Of a stretch of 64,000 nt of DNA, positions 22,752 through 31,607 are shown in pieces. Made by a program: the position numbers and the translations under genes. The number at the start of each line of letters is the position of its first letter. The stretch's first letter is position 1. Source of the DNA: an uncultured Collinsella sp. (lineage in GTDB: Bacteria; Actinomycetota; Coriobacteriia; Coriobacteriales; Coriobacteriaceae); the NCBI GenBank assembly GCA_900541685.1, contig UQKM01000013.1, positions 5,968 to 69,967 on the forward strand. The letters run 5' to 3'. The notes beneath the pieces are model-generated. The model did not search any database. It saw only the letters and a list, made by a program, of their open reading frames with translations, and had not been told where the DNA came from.

Positions 22752-24664
22752 AGGGCGCGGACCTTCGGCTCATCGTCGAGTTGCGGAATGGTGCCCACCA
22801 CGTTATCGGCCAGCCAGTCCATCTCGACGATTTGCGTGCTCGGCAGCGGGGGAAAGCCTTCGATCTGCACCACGCCGTCTTGGCTATGGAGCTCGCCGCC
22901 AAATGGATTGATGGAGCCCTCGACGATGCCATTGCGGAGCAGCTGAACAAGCTTGCGCGTCTGATAGGGCAGGCCCGGAGCGTAGCGAATGTCGATGACG
23001 CCCGAGCTCATACCATACCAGTAGTTGACGGCGCGAACCTGGCTGTCGTCACTGGTCTCATCCCAGGTGCCATGCAGCAGGCTTCGCACGATAAGCTCGT
23101 AGTATCGGCCCCAGTTCCATACCGGCATGGCGATGCCGACGACCTTGCCATCGACCAGGCGGTGAAGTCCGTAGGCCGTGGGGTCCTCCAGCGACTTGGA
23201 CATGTCAGCGCCGGTCATGACGCTCACACCTTCGCGGCACATGGCCTCGGCAAGACCGCCGGCGGGCACATCGCCCCAGGTCAGGATAATTTGCGCGCGG
23301 GGGTCGAGCAGCGAGGCGCCAATTGCAAAGGCGTTGATCTCGCTAAGCGCGCCCGACGCAAAGACGGACGCGTGGTAGCCAATGCGATGGTTGTCCGCCA
23401 TGCTGGCCGCAAGGGCGCCCAGCAGAAACTTTGCCTCGTACATCTTTCCAAAATACGAGCGCACGCTTTGGTGGGGAAGGCCGATAGAGCAGTTGAGGAA
23501 CCGAACCTGGGGATACTCAACGGCAGCCCTGAGCGTGTATTCCATCAGGCGATGCGAGGTCGAGAAGATGACGTTGTCTCCATGTTTGACAGCCGTTTCC
23601 ACGGCGGCGTAGAACACGTCCGGATCGTGGCAGTCCTCAAACGCCTCGGTGCGCACAATACCGCCAAAGTGCTCATCAAGATACCGGCGGCCCTGGTCGT
23701 GTAGGCTGTCCCAGCTCGACGTGGCACAGGGAAACTCGTGGATAAAGGCGATTCGCATGGGATTGGCAGTGGAGTAGACAGTCTTGCCCATAAAGAAGTT
23801 GAGCACGCCGGAGGTGGACTTGGCGGGTGCCTCTTCCTCATCGACGCTCGGCGCTTCGACAAGATCGACCTTGTCCTCGTCATTTTTGCCGGCAATGACC
23901 AGCTCGCGCCAAATCTTGCACAGGCGGTTTACGACGATATCAGTCGGCGTATCCAGCAGGCGGTCTTGGTTGTACACGTTGAGGTAGACGAGCATAGCGT
24001 CGGCGGGCGTAATGTCCAGATGGTCGCCGCCGGCGCGCAGGTAGGCTCGTTTAAAGAGTAGGAAGGTGTGGCGCAGGTAGTCGACCTTTTTCTGCGGCCA
24101 TTTTTCGATAAGGTTCTGACCGAGCATCTTGGCGAGCGTCTCGTAGCTTCCTTCGCGAGAGAACTCGATCTCGTATAGGGGGCAGACGCGCCAAAACGCG
24201 CAGAACTCGCCGTACAGGCGGCTTTCGACGGATTCCCATGTGCCGGGGTAGAGACGGGTGACCTTGGCCGAAATCGTCGGGGCGTCCAGGAATTTGAGAA
24301 CGCTGACGCGCTTGTTGCCCTCTTGGACGTAAAACCGATGCATGAACTCGGTGACGATGACGGGATCGCGATAGCCCTCGGTCACCTGGATGTCGTAGAG
24401 GTTAGACCACTTGCGGGCGAACTCGGTGCTAAACGGCAGCAAGGGCATAAAGTTGCATGAGAAGGCGGACTGACGGCCCTTGGTAACCGTGCCGACGACC
24501 ATTTCGAGCGGAATATCTCTCAGGCCGACATTCTCTCGCTGGCCTAAGGGGAGCTGGGAAACCAAGCTATCGAGGTCCGTGAGATACGGATGCTCGCTTT
24601 GACTAATGGCGCGTCGACGTCCTTGCTCGCCGCGCTTGCGTGCTTGACGATAGGCCTCTTCCAT
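22748..24664 (-). CDS. Cytosolic ParB-like/BMP-domain fusion protein
   Basis: 638 residues. The N-terminal part (about 60-145) has a ParB/sulfiredoxin-like core with the signature VQEGNKRVSVLKFL. The C-terminal half (about 300-610) is a basic membrane protein (BMP/PnrA) type periplasmic-binding fold: MRIAFIHEF, DNVIFSTSHRLMEYTLRAA, HRIGYHASVFASGALSEINAF, ILTWGDVPAGG. BMP proteins are normally lipoproteins that feed nucleosides to ABC importers, but this one has no signal peptide or lipobox, so it should stay in the cytosol as a possible sensor. The start follows GGGAGCAAAACT. It is the first gene of a two-gene operon with the phosphoesterase. Confidence 0.75.
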   Translation of the reverse strand: MEEAYRQARKRGEQGRRRAISQSEHPYLTDLDSLVSQLPLGQRENVGLRDIPLEMVVGTVTKGRQSAFSCNFMPLLPFSTEFARKWSNLYDIQVTEGYRDPVIVTEFMHRFYVQEGNKRVSVLKFLDAPTISAKVTRLYPGTWESVESRLYGEFCAFWRVCPLYEIEFSREGSYETLAKMLGQNLIEKWPQKKVDYLRHTFLLFKRAYLRAGGDHLDITPADAMLVYLNVYNQDRLLDTPTDIVVNRLCKIWRELVIAGKNDEDKVDLVEAPSVDEEEAPAKSTSGVLNFFMGKTVYSTANPMRIAFIHEFPCATSSWDSLHDQGRRYLDEHFGGIVRTEAFEDCHDPDVFYAAVETAVKHGDNVIFSTSHRLMEYTLRAAVEYPQVRFLNCSIGLPHQSVRSYFGKMYEAKFLLGALAASMADNHRIGYHASVFASGALSEINAFAIGASLLDPRAQIILTWGDVPAGGLAEAMCREGVSVMTGADMSKSLEDPTAYGLHRLVDGKVVGIAMPVWNWGRYYELIVRSLLHGTWDETSDDSQVRAVNYWYGMSSGVIDIRYAPGLPYQTRKLVQLLRNGIVEGSINPFGGELHSQDGVVQIEGFPPLPSTQIVEMDWLADNVVGTIPQLDDEPKVRAL

Positions 24665-24786
24665 AGTTTTGCTCCCTTAGTCGTTTAAACAACTATATGA
24701 ACCATGGTACCATCGTCTCGGTCGCTCGAAAAGGGGCAGCTCGTAAAGGGCGGCTGGGCCATTGAGAAATAAACCGCTCATTTGCC

Positions 24787-24830
24787 CAGATAAAACCAGC
24801 CTAAATAAACCTGTCCTTATTTGGTGGGTT
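24787..24830. repeat. AGATAAAACC palindrome with CCTGTCC loop, copy 1
   Basis: CAGATAAAACCagCC folds with GGtGGGTT, loop containing AATAAACCTGTCC. The mscS stop codon (24817-24819) lies inside it. Confidence 0.8.
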
Positions 24831-25596
24831 GGGCAATGATGGGGGCGATGGCGCGGATGCAGGCGTCGGCAGCGGTGAAAGTGGTGCTGTCGTCACTGAC
24901 GATAAAGATGATCTTACCCTTAATGCCAAAGTCGCCGATCTCGCTAAAGAGCACGTAGGGTTCCTTGTCAAAGCCCGAGATGGGTGAAACGGCGACCTTG
25001 GTGGCACAGGCGAGCTCGTCTGCCAGCGCATCGAGCGAGTCCCACTTTGACGTGTCCTTCACCGCGACGGGAACGACAACGCGTCCAAAGGGCATGAGGT
25101 GCACGAGTGTGTTCTTGGAGATGTTGGAGTTGGGGACGATGATGGTCTGTCCGCAGGCGTCCTCGATGGTCGTGTGGCGCCAAGTGATGTCCTGGACCAC
25201 GCCCGACACGCCGCCGACCTCGATATTGTCGCCGGGCTTGATGATGCCCATAAAGGTCACTTGCATACCGCCGATAAGGTTTGATAGCGTGTCCTGAAAG
25301 CCGAGCGAGATGGCGATGCCGCCGACGCCAAGAGCGGCGACGAGCGCGTTTGCTTTAATGCCAAAGCAGTTGTCGAGGATAAAGCTGCCGCCGATCATCC
25401 AAATGACGGCACGCGCGATGTTGATGAAGATGCTCGATGCGGGAAGCGGGTTGTCGTCTCGGTTGAGTAGGTGGCGCAGGGTCTTGGATGCCGCCTTGGC
25501 GGCGATGGCGGTGACTATTACCAAGATGACGGCCCAGATGATGTTGTGGACCCAGCGCTGCTCAAAGAAATGAAGAATCGGTTCAAACAATTCCAT
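24817..25596 (-). CDS. MscS-family small-conductance mechanosensitive channel
   Basis: 259 residues with three N-terminal membrane helices (about 15-35, 58-78, 86-108) and the pore-helix motif VAALGVGGIAISLGFQDTLSN, followed by the cytosolic beta domain starting GIIKPGDNIEVGGVSGVVQDI and the alpha/beta domain. Opens on membrane tension during osmotic downshock. ATG follows AGGAGGTTTTCCCTAC. The last codons (Gln-Pro-Thr-Lys-stop) are encoded by the palindromic repeat, so the native C-terminus may have been rewritten by its insertion. Confidence 0.92.
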   Translation of the reverse strand: MELFEPILHFFEQRWVHNIIWAVILVIVTAIAAKAASKTLRHLLNRDDNPLPASSIFINIARAVIWMIGGSFILDNCFGIKANALVAALGVGGIAISLGFQDTLSNLIGGMQVTFMGIIKPGDNIEVGGVSGVVQDITWRHTTIEDACGQTIIVPNSNISKNTLVHLMPFGRVVVPVAVKDTSKWDSLDALADELACATKVAVSPISGFDKEPYVLFSEIGDFGIKGKIIFIVSDDSTTFTAADACIRAIAPIIAQPTK

Positions 25597-25644
25597 GTAG
25601 GGAAAACCTCCTAATGATCATTCAACCATGATACCCACCAAAAA

Positions 25645-25669
25645 GCCCGTCCGATCACATCGGACGGGC
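25645..25669 (-). terminator. Strong hairpin ahead of mscS
   Basis: GCCCGTCCGA (25645-25654) pairs perfectly with TCGGACGGGC (25660-25669); on the minus strand a T5 run follows. It should stop leftward transcription from the ABC operon before mscS. Confidence 0.8.
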
Positions 25670-25837
25670 CGATAACTTGAGATGGGGTGGCCGCGGTGGC
25701 GTAAGCTGGGCCGCCGGCGAGCACGCCGGCAAGGAGTGCGGCGGTCAAGCAAGACGGGGAAGGAGTCTTCTCATGGCAGTTTCCTTAGTTCTTAACCAGT
25801 GGTTCCTGCTGACGCTGGATTATCGACATGATATGCG

Positions 25838-25934
25838 AAAACCGTCGCAAAGGTATCTGTCCCTTTGCGGCGGTTTTGACGTTTGCGCAGATAAAACCTG
25901 CCAAAATAAACCTGTCCCTTATTGGCAGGTTTTA
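25838..25934. repeat. Two adjacent palindromes with CTGTCCC loops
   Basis: AAAACCGTCGCAAAGG/CCCTTTGCGGCGGTTTT (25838-25877) and AGATAAAACCTGCCAA/TTGGCAGGTTTTA (25889-25934), loops TATCTGT and AATAAACCTGTCCC. The ABC ATPase stop codon (25932-25934) is the last triplet of the second. In 25597-25931 no gene is supported. Confidence 0.85.
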
Positions 25935-26726
25935 GCTCAGCAGCATGCGGTCGTTGGCGAGCTCGCCGCCCGAGACCTCCTCGAACTTCTGCAGCAGGTC
26001 GGCTACGGTGAGCGACTTCTTCTCGTCGCCGGCCACGTCGTAGATCACATGGCCCTCGTGCATCATGATCAGACGGTTGCCCAGACGGATGGCGTCATTC
26101 ATGTTGTGCGTAACCATGAGCGTGGTCAGATGGTTTTCGTCGACAATCTCCTCGGTCAGGTTGAGCACCTTAGAGGCCGTCTTGGGGTCGAGGGCCGCCG
26201 TGTGCTCGTCGAGCAGCAGCAGGCGCGGCTTGGTGAGCGTGGCCATCAGCAGGGTGAGTGCCTGGCGCTGGCCGCCCGAGAGCAGGCCGACCTTGGCGTT
26301 GAGACGCGTGTCCAGACCGAGGTCCAGGCGCTTGAGCAGTTCAACGTACTCGTCCTTCTCGGCCTTGGTGACGCCCCACGAAAGACCGCGACGCTGGCCG
26401 CGGCGCTTGGCGAGGGCCAGGTTTTCGGCAATTTGCATGTCGGCTGCGGTGCCGCGCATGGGGTCCTGGAACACACGGCCCAGGTACTTGGCGCGCTGCG
26501 ACTCGCTCAGACGCGAGATGTCGGTGCCGTCGAGCTCAATAACACCAGAATCGAGCGGATACACGCCGGCGATCATATTGAGCAGCGTGGACTTGCCGGC
26601 GCCGTTGCCGCCAATCACGGTTACAAAGTCGCCATCGTTGAGGGTGAGGTCGACGCCGGTGAGCGCGCGCTTCTCGGTGACGGTGCCCTTGTTAAAGGTC
26701 TTCTTGACGTGCGAGAGCTTAAGCAT
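25932..26726 (-). CDS. ABC transporter ATP-binding protein (TrpXYZ-like system)
   Basis: Nucleotide-binding subunit, 264 residues. Walker A GGNGAGKST (about 40-48), Q-loop FQDPMRG, signature LLSGGQRQAL (about 148), Walker B LLLLDEHTAALD and H-loop VTHN are all intact; the Asp-Glu-His-Thr after Walker B is typical of this subfamily. ATG 26726 gives MLKLSHVKKTF with GGGAG 9 nt upstream; ATG 26735 is directly on top of that site. It overlaps the permease gene slightly. Substrate of such importers is tryptophan in streptococci; here unproven. Confidence 0.87.
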   Translation of the reverse strand: MLKLSHVKKTFNKGTVTEKRALTGVDLTLNDGDFVTVIGGNGAGKSTLLNMIAGVYPLDSGVIELDGTDISRLSESQRAKYLGRVFQDPMRGTAADMQIAENLALAKRRGQRRGLSWGVTKAEKDEYVELLKRLDLGLDTRLNAKVGLLSGGQRQALTLLMATLTKPRLLLLDEHTAALDPKTASKVLNLTEEIVDENHLTTLMVTHNMNDAIRLGNRLIMMHEGHVIYDVAGDEKKSLTVADLLQKFEEVSGGELANDRMLLS

Positions 26727-27642
26727 CTGCCTCATCTCCCTTCGTGTAGGAGCTGCGGAGCTTATAGCGCTCCCAAATCACGGGCACGCACAGGGCCACG
26801 GCGACGATCGCGGCAGAGAGCAGCTTCATGTCGTTGGCGTCCATGCCCAGCTGCAGCACGATGGCGCGGATAAGGAAGTACACCACGGAGCCAAAGACGG
26901 CGGAGGCAAGACGGACGCTAAACTGCGTCAGACCGCCGGGCAGCAGGCGACCGAGCACTTCGCCGATGACGATGGCGGCAAGACCGATAACGATGGCGCC
27001 GGTGCCCATGCCAATGTCGGCATACTTCTGGCTCTGGCAGATGAGCGCACCCGAAAGGCCAATGAGGGCGTTGGAGAGCACGAGGGCGATCATTTTGGTG
27101 GTGTTGGTGTTAACGCCCAGGGCGCGGATCATGTACTCGTTGTTGCCGGTGGCACGCAGTGCCGAGCCGATCTCGGTGCCAAAGAACCAGTACAGGATGG
27201 CGACGATGGCCACGGCCAGCACGATGCCGAAGATAATGGCAACAGTGGACTGCGGCAGGCCCGTCATGTTGCTGACGGATGAGAAGATAGTGCCCTTGGC
27301 AAGGATGGGCGTGTTGGACTTGCCCATGATGCGCAGGTTGATGGACCACAGACTGATCTGGGTGAGGATTCCGGCGAGGATTGCGGGAATCTCAAAGACG
27401 GTGGTCAAAATGCCCGTGACCGCGCCCGCGATGGCGCCGGCGCACATGCCGGCCAAAACGGCGAGCAGCGGGTCGACGTCGTTATTGACGATGAGCACGG
27501 CGCAGACACAGCCGCCGAGGGCAAAGCTGCCGTCGCAGGTCATATCGGGGATGTCGAGCAGGCGGAACGTGATAAACACGCCAAGCACCATAATGCCCCA
27601 GAGGACGCCCTGCGAAACGGCGCCCTGCAATGCAATGAGCAT
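26719..27642 (-). CDS. ABC transporter permease (TrpXYZ-like system)
   Basis: Integral membrane subunit, 307 residues with 8-10 predicted helices, of the branched-chain/ribose-type permease fold (LLDIPDMTCDGSFALGGC at the start, GNNEYMIRALGVNTN as the cytosolic coupling region). Second in a leftward operon of binding protein, permease and ATPase. Confidence 0.87.
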   Translation of the reverse strand: MLIALQGAVSQGVLWGIMVLGVFITFRLLDIPDMTCDGSFALGGCVCAVLIVNNDVDPLLAVLAGMCAGAIAGAVTGILTTVFEIPAILAGILTQISLWSINLRIMGKSNTPILAKGTIFSSVSNMTGLPQSTVAIIFGIVLAVAIVAILYWFFGTEIGSALRATGNNEYMIRALGVNTNTTKMIALVLSNALIGLSGALICQSQKYADIGMGTGAIVIGLAAIVIGEVLGRLLPGGLTQFSVRLASAVFGSVVYFLIRAIVLQLGMDANDMKLLSAAIVAVALCVPVIWERYKLRSSYTKGDEADA

Positions 27643-27747
27643 GCTTCATACCTCCTAGGATAGGGTGGACACGTGATTTTCCATAATAGCGGTACCAATG
27701 CATAAAAGAGCTGCGGACGGATGTTTTGTCTCATCCGAAACAAGCAG

Positions 27748-27775
27748 GGCGAACGCCGGTCTTTAGCGTTCGCCC
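27748..27775. other. Intergenic hairpin between binding protein and permease genes
   Basis: GGGCGAACGC (27748-27757) pairs with GCGTTCGCCC (27766-27775). No T-run follows on the minus strand, so it more likely stabilises the upstream message than terminates it, as is common after ABC binding-protein genes. Confidence 0.55.
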
Positions 27776-27846
27776 CAAGGACTCAGATATTGAATAACGC
27801 GGCTGTGGCGCGCGTGCGGGCCCTAGACGCGTTACCGCGCATGGCG

Positions 27847-28827
27847 CTACTCGTCCAGAGCGGAAAGGTCGATGCCTAGGGCCTCGGCCATCTCGTCGTT
27901 CTTGACGACGACCAGGTCCTTGCTCGAGAGGTGCTTGATCGGCATATCCTCGGGCTTGGCCTCGCCCTTCAGGATCTTAACGGCCATCTCGCCCGCGGCG
28001 TAGCCCAGGTCCTTATAGTTGATGGAGAGGGTGAACAGGCCGCCGGCCATGCACATACCCTCCTCGCCGGTCACGAAGGGGAGCTTATTCTCCTTGCAGA
28101 TCTGGCCGACCTGCGAAGCGCCCGCGGCGATGGTGTTGTCAGTGGGGGAGTACAGCGCGTCGACCTTGCCCACGGCAGACTCGACGACGGACTGAATCTC
28201 GTTGGAGCTCGAGACGGTGAAGTCAGTGTACTCGAGCCCCAGCTTGTCGAGCTCCTTCTTGGCGGCCTTGATCTGGACGTCGGAGTTGGACTCGGCAGTG
28301 CAGTAGAGCAGGCCGACCTTTTTAACGTCGGGCAGGACCTTCTGCATCATCTCGAGCTGCTCGGCGACCGGGGTGAGGTCGGAAGCGCCCGTGACGTTGG
28401 TGCCGGGCTTGTCGTTGTCCTGGACCAGGCCGGAGGCGGCGTAGTCGGTGATGGCACAGCCCACGATGGGGATATCGGCCGTGGCGCCGGCGGCAGCCTG
28501 CGCGGCGGGCGTGGCGATGGCATAAATCAGGCTGACGTTGTCGCCCACAAACTTGTCGGCAATGGACTTACACGTGGACTGGTCGTTCTGGGCGTTCTTC
28601 TGGTCGATCTTGACCTTAAGGCCGCTCTCCTTGATGGCCTTGACAAAGCCATCGTTGGCGGCGTCGAGTGCGGAGTGCTCGGTGAGCTGCAGAACGCCGA
28701 TGGTGTAGTCGGAACCGGCGGCAGCAGAGCCGGAACCAGAGTTGCCGCCGCATCCGGCGAGCGGGGCGAGCGCGAGCAGGCCAGCGGAGACCAGAAGGCT
28801 CCTGCGGCTGATGGTGATGTCCTTCAT
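27847..28827 (-). CDS. ABC transporter substrate-binding lipoprotein
   Basis: 326 residues. The N-terminus SRRSLLVSAGLLALAPLAGC combines a twin-arginine pair with a lipobox (LAGC, Cys about 25), so it is an exported lipoprotein, possibly via Tat. The mature domain is the ABC_sub_bind fold (IGVLQLTEHSALDAANDGF, ATPAAQAAAG, IVGCAITDYAASGLV). This family goes with TrpXYZ-like importers of aromatic or other amino acids. ATG 28827 follows GGGGGTAATGAT; an open frame reaching 29007 is upstream leader. The ligand cannot be fixed from sequence. Confidence 0.87.
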   Translation of the reverse strand: MKDITISRRSLLVSAGLLALAPLAGCGGNSGSGSAAAGSDYTIGVLQLTEHSALDAANDGFVKAIKESGLKVKIDQKNAQNDQSTCKSIADKFVGDNVSLIYAIATPAAQAAAGATADIPIVGCAITDYAASGLVQDNDKPGTNVTGASDLTPVAEQLEMMQKVLPDVKKVGLLYCTAESNSDVQIKAAKKELDKLGLEYTDFTVSSSNEIQSVVESAVGKVDALYSPTDNTIAAGASQVGQICKENKLPFVTGEEGMCMAGGLFTLSINYKDLGYAAGEMAVKILKGEAKPEDMPIKHLSSKDLVVVKNDEMAEALGIDLSALDE

Positions 28828-28987
28828 ATCATTACCCCCAGTATAAAAATGGCTGGAAACACTGCACTGGGACAAAGTGCAAGTGGGACTATAGTAGCGC
28901 TGATGTCCATTTTTACAACAGCCTGGCGGGTTTTTTAATACAGAATCGGATGGGCGGTACGGGTAGTCGAATGGGCGGCGGAGGGTC

Positions 28988-29773
28988 TTATGCGGCGGAG
29001 GAGGCATCGTCCTCGTCCAGGGCGGCGAAGAGCTTCTTGCCGTCGAGGAGACGTGTGGTGACGTTTCTCATTCGGCCGATCTCTACGGTACGCAACGTGT
29101 CATCGGCGCCTCGCGCGTCATAGACCGTTCCCAGCAAATACGAGATGCCGTCTCGTTGCTTGATGGCAAAGGGCCGGAGTGTCATCCGTGCCACTTCGAC
29201 CTCTCCGCGTGCCGTGACACTCGAAATATCAAAACTCACCGTGGTTCCGTGGTCGATGGCCTGCTCGATGAGCTCGCAGGCATCGATGCGCTTGACGGGC
29301 GTGCGTGTGGCCTTGGTGGATTTGTCGCCTGCGCTTGGAGCAGGCTCGGGTGCATCGAGGTAGCCGCGAACGTCGGCACTCGCCATGGCGACCAGGTGCT
29401 GCGCCATGCTCTTTCGAATGGCGATGGGCGTGGAGCGGTTGCGCATGACCATGCCGTGGAGCCGGATGATCTCTTCGTCGGTGAGCGGACGGGTCAAGAG
29501 TCGATAGCCCACGCCGCGCTTGTACTCAATTTCGTATCCGGCATGGCGAAGTGCGGAGATGGCGGTGTAGATGCTGCGCCGCGCCGCCGAGATGGGCATG
29601 CGGGCGGGGTCGTCGGGATGGGCGAGGCGCCGGATCAACTCATCGGAAAGCATGGCCTTGTCCTCGCCGGTGTTTTCGCTTAATAGTTGCAGGATGCGAA
29701 CGGCGCGATAGGCTGCCATCGAGGCGGCGCCCCTCGTCGTAGTCTCGTAAGTTTCAACAGCGGTTTCGGTCAT
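28988..29773 (-). CDS. WYL-domain transcriptional regulator
   Basis: 261 residues: an N-terminal winged-helix-like region (about 20-95, with ARRSIYTAISALRHAGYEIEY as the recognition segment) and a C-terminal WYL ligand-sensing domain (about 155-255, ISYLLGTVYDARG). WYL proteins often sense nucleic acid or nucleotides. Its targets are unknown; the ABC operon immediately downstream is a candidate. ATG 29773 is chosen over GTG 29782 because AAAGGA is about 10 nt upstream. Confidence 0.78.
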   Translation of the reverse strand: MTETAVETYETTTRGAASMAAYRAVRILQLLSENTGEDKAMLSDELIRRLAHPDDPARMPISAARRSIYTAISALRHAGYEIEYKRGVGYRLLTRPLTDEEIIRLHGMVMRNRSTPIAIRKSMAQHLVAMASADVRGYLDAPEPAPSAGDKSTKATRTPVKRIDACELIEQAIDHGTTVSFDISSVTARGEVEVARMTLRPFAIKQRDGISYLLGTVYDARGADDTLRTVEIGRMRNVTTRLLDGKKLFAALDEDDASSAA

Positions 29774-29954
29774 GGCGCCCACGTCCTTTCCGTTTTGGGT
29801 GGCGACGGTATGGAGCCTAGGACGCGGGGCTTTCCCAGGGGTGCAGGACGCCCTGGGCGGTCGGTAGCCGTCGGCAAGCGGCGGGTCGAGTTTTCAACAG
29901 CCCTGCCCAACTGACCAAAAACTTGCCAAAAGATTGACGGATGCTGTTGAAAAA

Positions 29955-29982
29955 AGCGCCCCTCGGCTTGCCGAGAGGCGCT
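29955..29982 (-). terminator. Terminator of asnS
   Basis: AGCGCCCCTCGG (29955-29966) pairs with CCGAGAGGCGCT (29971-29982); on the minus strand a T6 run follows. Confidence 0.88.
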
Positions 29983-30022
29983 GGCGTGATGCGCTGGAAC
30001 GTGTTTGGTGGCGCTGTGGCGA

Positions 30023-31426
30023 TTAGAAGTCGGCGTTGCCCACGGTGCGCGGGTGCGGCAGGACGTCGCGGATATTGCCCACGCCGGTCAGATACATGAC
30101 CAAGCGCTCGAAGCCCAGACCGTAGCCGGCGTGCTTGCAGGAACCGTAGCGGCGCAGGTCAAGGTAGTACTTGTACTGCTCGGGATTCATGCCCAGGTCC
30201 TTGATGCGGGCCTCGAGCAGATCCAGGCGCTCCTCGCGCTGGGAGCCGCCGATAATCTCGCCGATACCCGGCACCAGGCAGTCGGCGGCGGCGACGGTCT
30301 TGCCGTCCTCGTTCATGCGCATGTAGAACGCCTTGATCTCGGCCGGGTAGTCGGTTACGAAGGTCGGGCGCTTAAAGTGCTCCTCGGTCAGGAAACGCTC
30401 GTGCTCGGTTTGCAGGTCGATGCCCCAGCTCACGGGATAGTCAAACTTGTGACCGGCGGCGACGGCCTGCTCCAGGATTTCGACGGCCTCGGTATAGGTG
30501 ACGCGGGCAAAGTCGGAGTTTGCCACGTGGTCCAGACGCTCGAGCAGACCCTTGTCCACAAACTTGTTGAGCATATTGAGCTCGTCGGGGCAGGTGGCCA
30601 TAACGTCCTTAAGGACGTACTTGAGCATGGCCTCGGCGTTATCCATGTAGTCGTTAAGGTCGGCAAAGGCCATCTCGGGCTCGATCATCCAAAACTCGGC
30701 GGCGTGGCGCGTGGTGTTGGAGTTTTCGGCGCGGAAGGTGGGGCCAAAGGTGTACACGTCGCCAAAGGCCATGGCAAAGTTCTCGGCATTGAGCTGGCCG
30801 GACACGGTAAGGCTCGCGTGCTTGCCAAAGAAGTCCTGGCTCCAGTCGACCTCGCCGGACTCGGTGAGGGGCGGATTTTTGGGGTCGAGCGTGGTCACGC
30901 GGAACATCTCGCCGGCGCCCTCGCAGTCACTCGTGGTGATGATGGGGGTGTTGACGTAGACAAAGCCCTGCTCCTGGAAGAAGCGGTGGATGGCGGCAGC
31001 CGCGACAGAACGGATGCGGAACATGGCGCGGAACAGGTTGGTGCGCGGGCGCAGGTGCTGCTGGGTGCGCAGGAACTCGACGGTTGCGCGCTTCTTCTGC
31101 AGCGGGTAATCCGGGGCGCTGACGCCCTCGACCTCAATGGAGGTGGCAGAAAGCTCGAAAGGCTGGGGCGCATCGGGGGTCAGCTTGACGGTGCCGGTGC
31201 AAATGAGTGCGGCCGAGACGTTTTGATGGGCGATCTCGTCGTAGTTGTCGAGTGCCTCGCGGTTCATGACGACCTGCAGGTCGCGGAAGCAGCTGCCGTC
31301 GTTGAGCGTAACAAAGCCAAAGTTCTTCATGTCGCGGATGGACTTGACCCAGCCGGCGACGGTGACGGTCTGGCCGCCAAGCGACTCGGCATCGGCGTAA
31401 AGCTGCGCGTTTTTGGTGCGGTTCAC
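30023..31426 (-). CDS. asnS: Asparaginyl-tRNA synthetase
   Basis: Class IIb synthetase. The OB-fold anticodon domain is at about 15-110 (VAGWVKSIRDMKNFGFVTLN), motif 2 with FRAENSNTTRHAAEFWMIEPE and motif 3 with GYGLGFERLVMYL follow. GTG 31426 is chosen: GGAGG lies 4-5 nt before it and it gives 467 residues, essentially the E. coli length; ATG 31438 would sit on top of that site. A TAGAAT -10 element lies at 31472-31477 on the minus strand. Presence of AsnS suggests direct Asn-tRNA charging rather than sole reliance on amidation. Confidence 0.94.
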   Translation of the reverse strand: MNRTKNAQLYADAESLGGQTVTVAGWVKSIRDMKNFGFVTLNDGSCFRDLQVVMNREALDNYDEIAHQNVSAALICTGTVKLTPDAPQPFELSATSIEVEGVSAPDYPLQKKRATVEFLRTQQHLRPRTNLFRAMFRIRSVAAAAIHRFFQEQGFVYVNTPIITTSDCEGAGEMFRVTTLDPKNPPLTESGEVDWSQDFFGKHASLTVSGQLNAENFAMAFGDVYTFGPTFRAENSNTTRHAAEFWMIEPEMAFADLNDYMDNAEAMLKYVLKDVMATCPDELNMLNKFVDKGLLERLDHVANSDFARVTYTEAVEILEQAVAAGHKFDYPVSWGIDLQTEHERFLTEEHFKRPTFVTDYPAEIKAFYMRMNEDGKTVAAADCLVPGIGEIIGGSQREERLDLLEARIKDLGMNPEQYKYYLDLRRYGSCKHAGYGLGFERLVMYLTGVGNIRDVLPHPRTVGNADF

Positions 31427-31535
31427 GTATCCTCCCATAACGGTTGAATGATAGTTATCCATACAGTTCGATATTCTAGCAGCTCGGCTCATTTGGGCTA
31501 TACGGATAAGGCATTGGCGGGATGGTTTTTCAAAC

Positions 31536-31570
31536 GAAAAGCGCCTGCGGCCAAATGGTCGCGGGCGCTT
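31536..31570 (-). terminator. Terminator of the EIIA gene
   Basis: AAGCGCCTGCGG pairs with CGCGGGCGCTT (one bulge); followed on the minus strand by TTTTCG. Confidence 0.65.
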
Positions 31571-31607
31571 GACGAGGTGCCTTTTGGCTGTGTGGCGCGG
31601 GGCCTGG

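Noticed and set aside
25677..26873. Plus-strand open frame of ~400 codons over the ABC ATPase
   Set aside because: Antisense to a convincing ATPase and running through two palindromic repeats.
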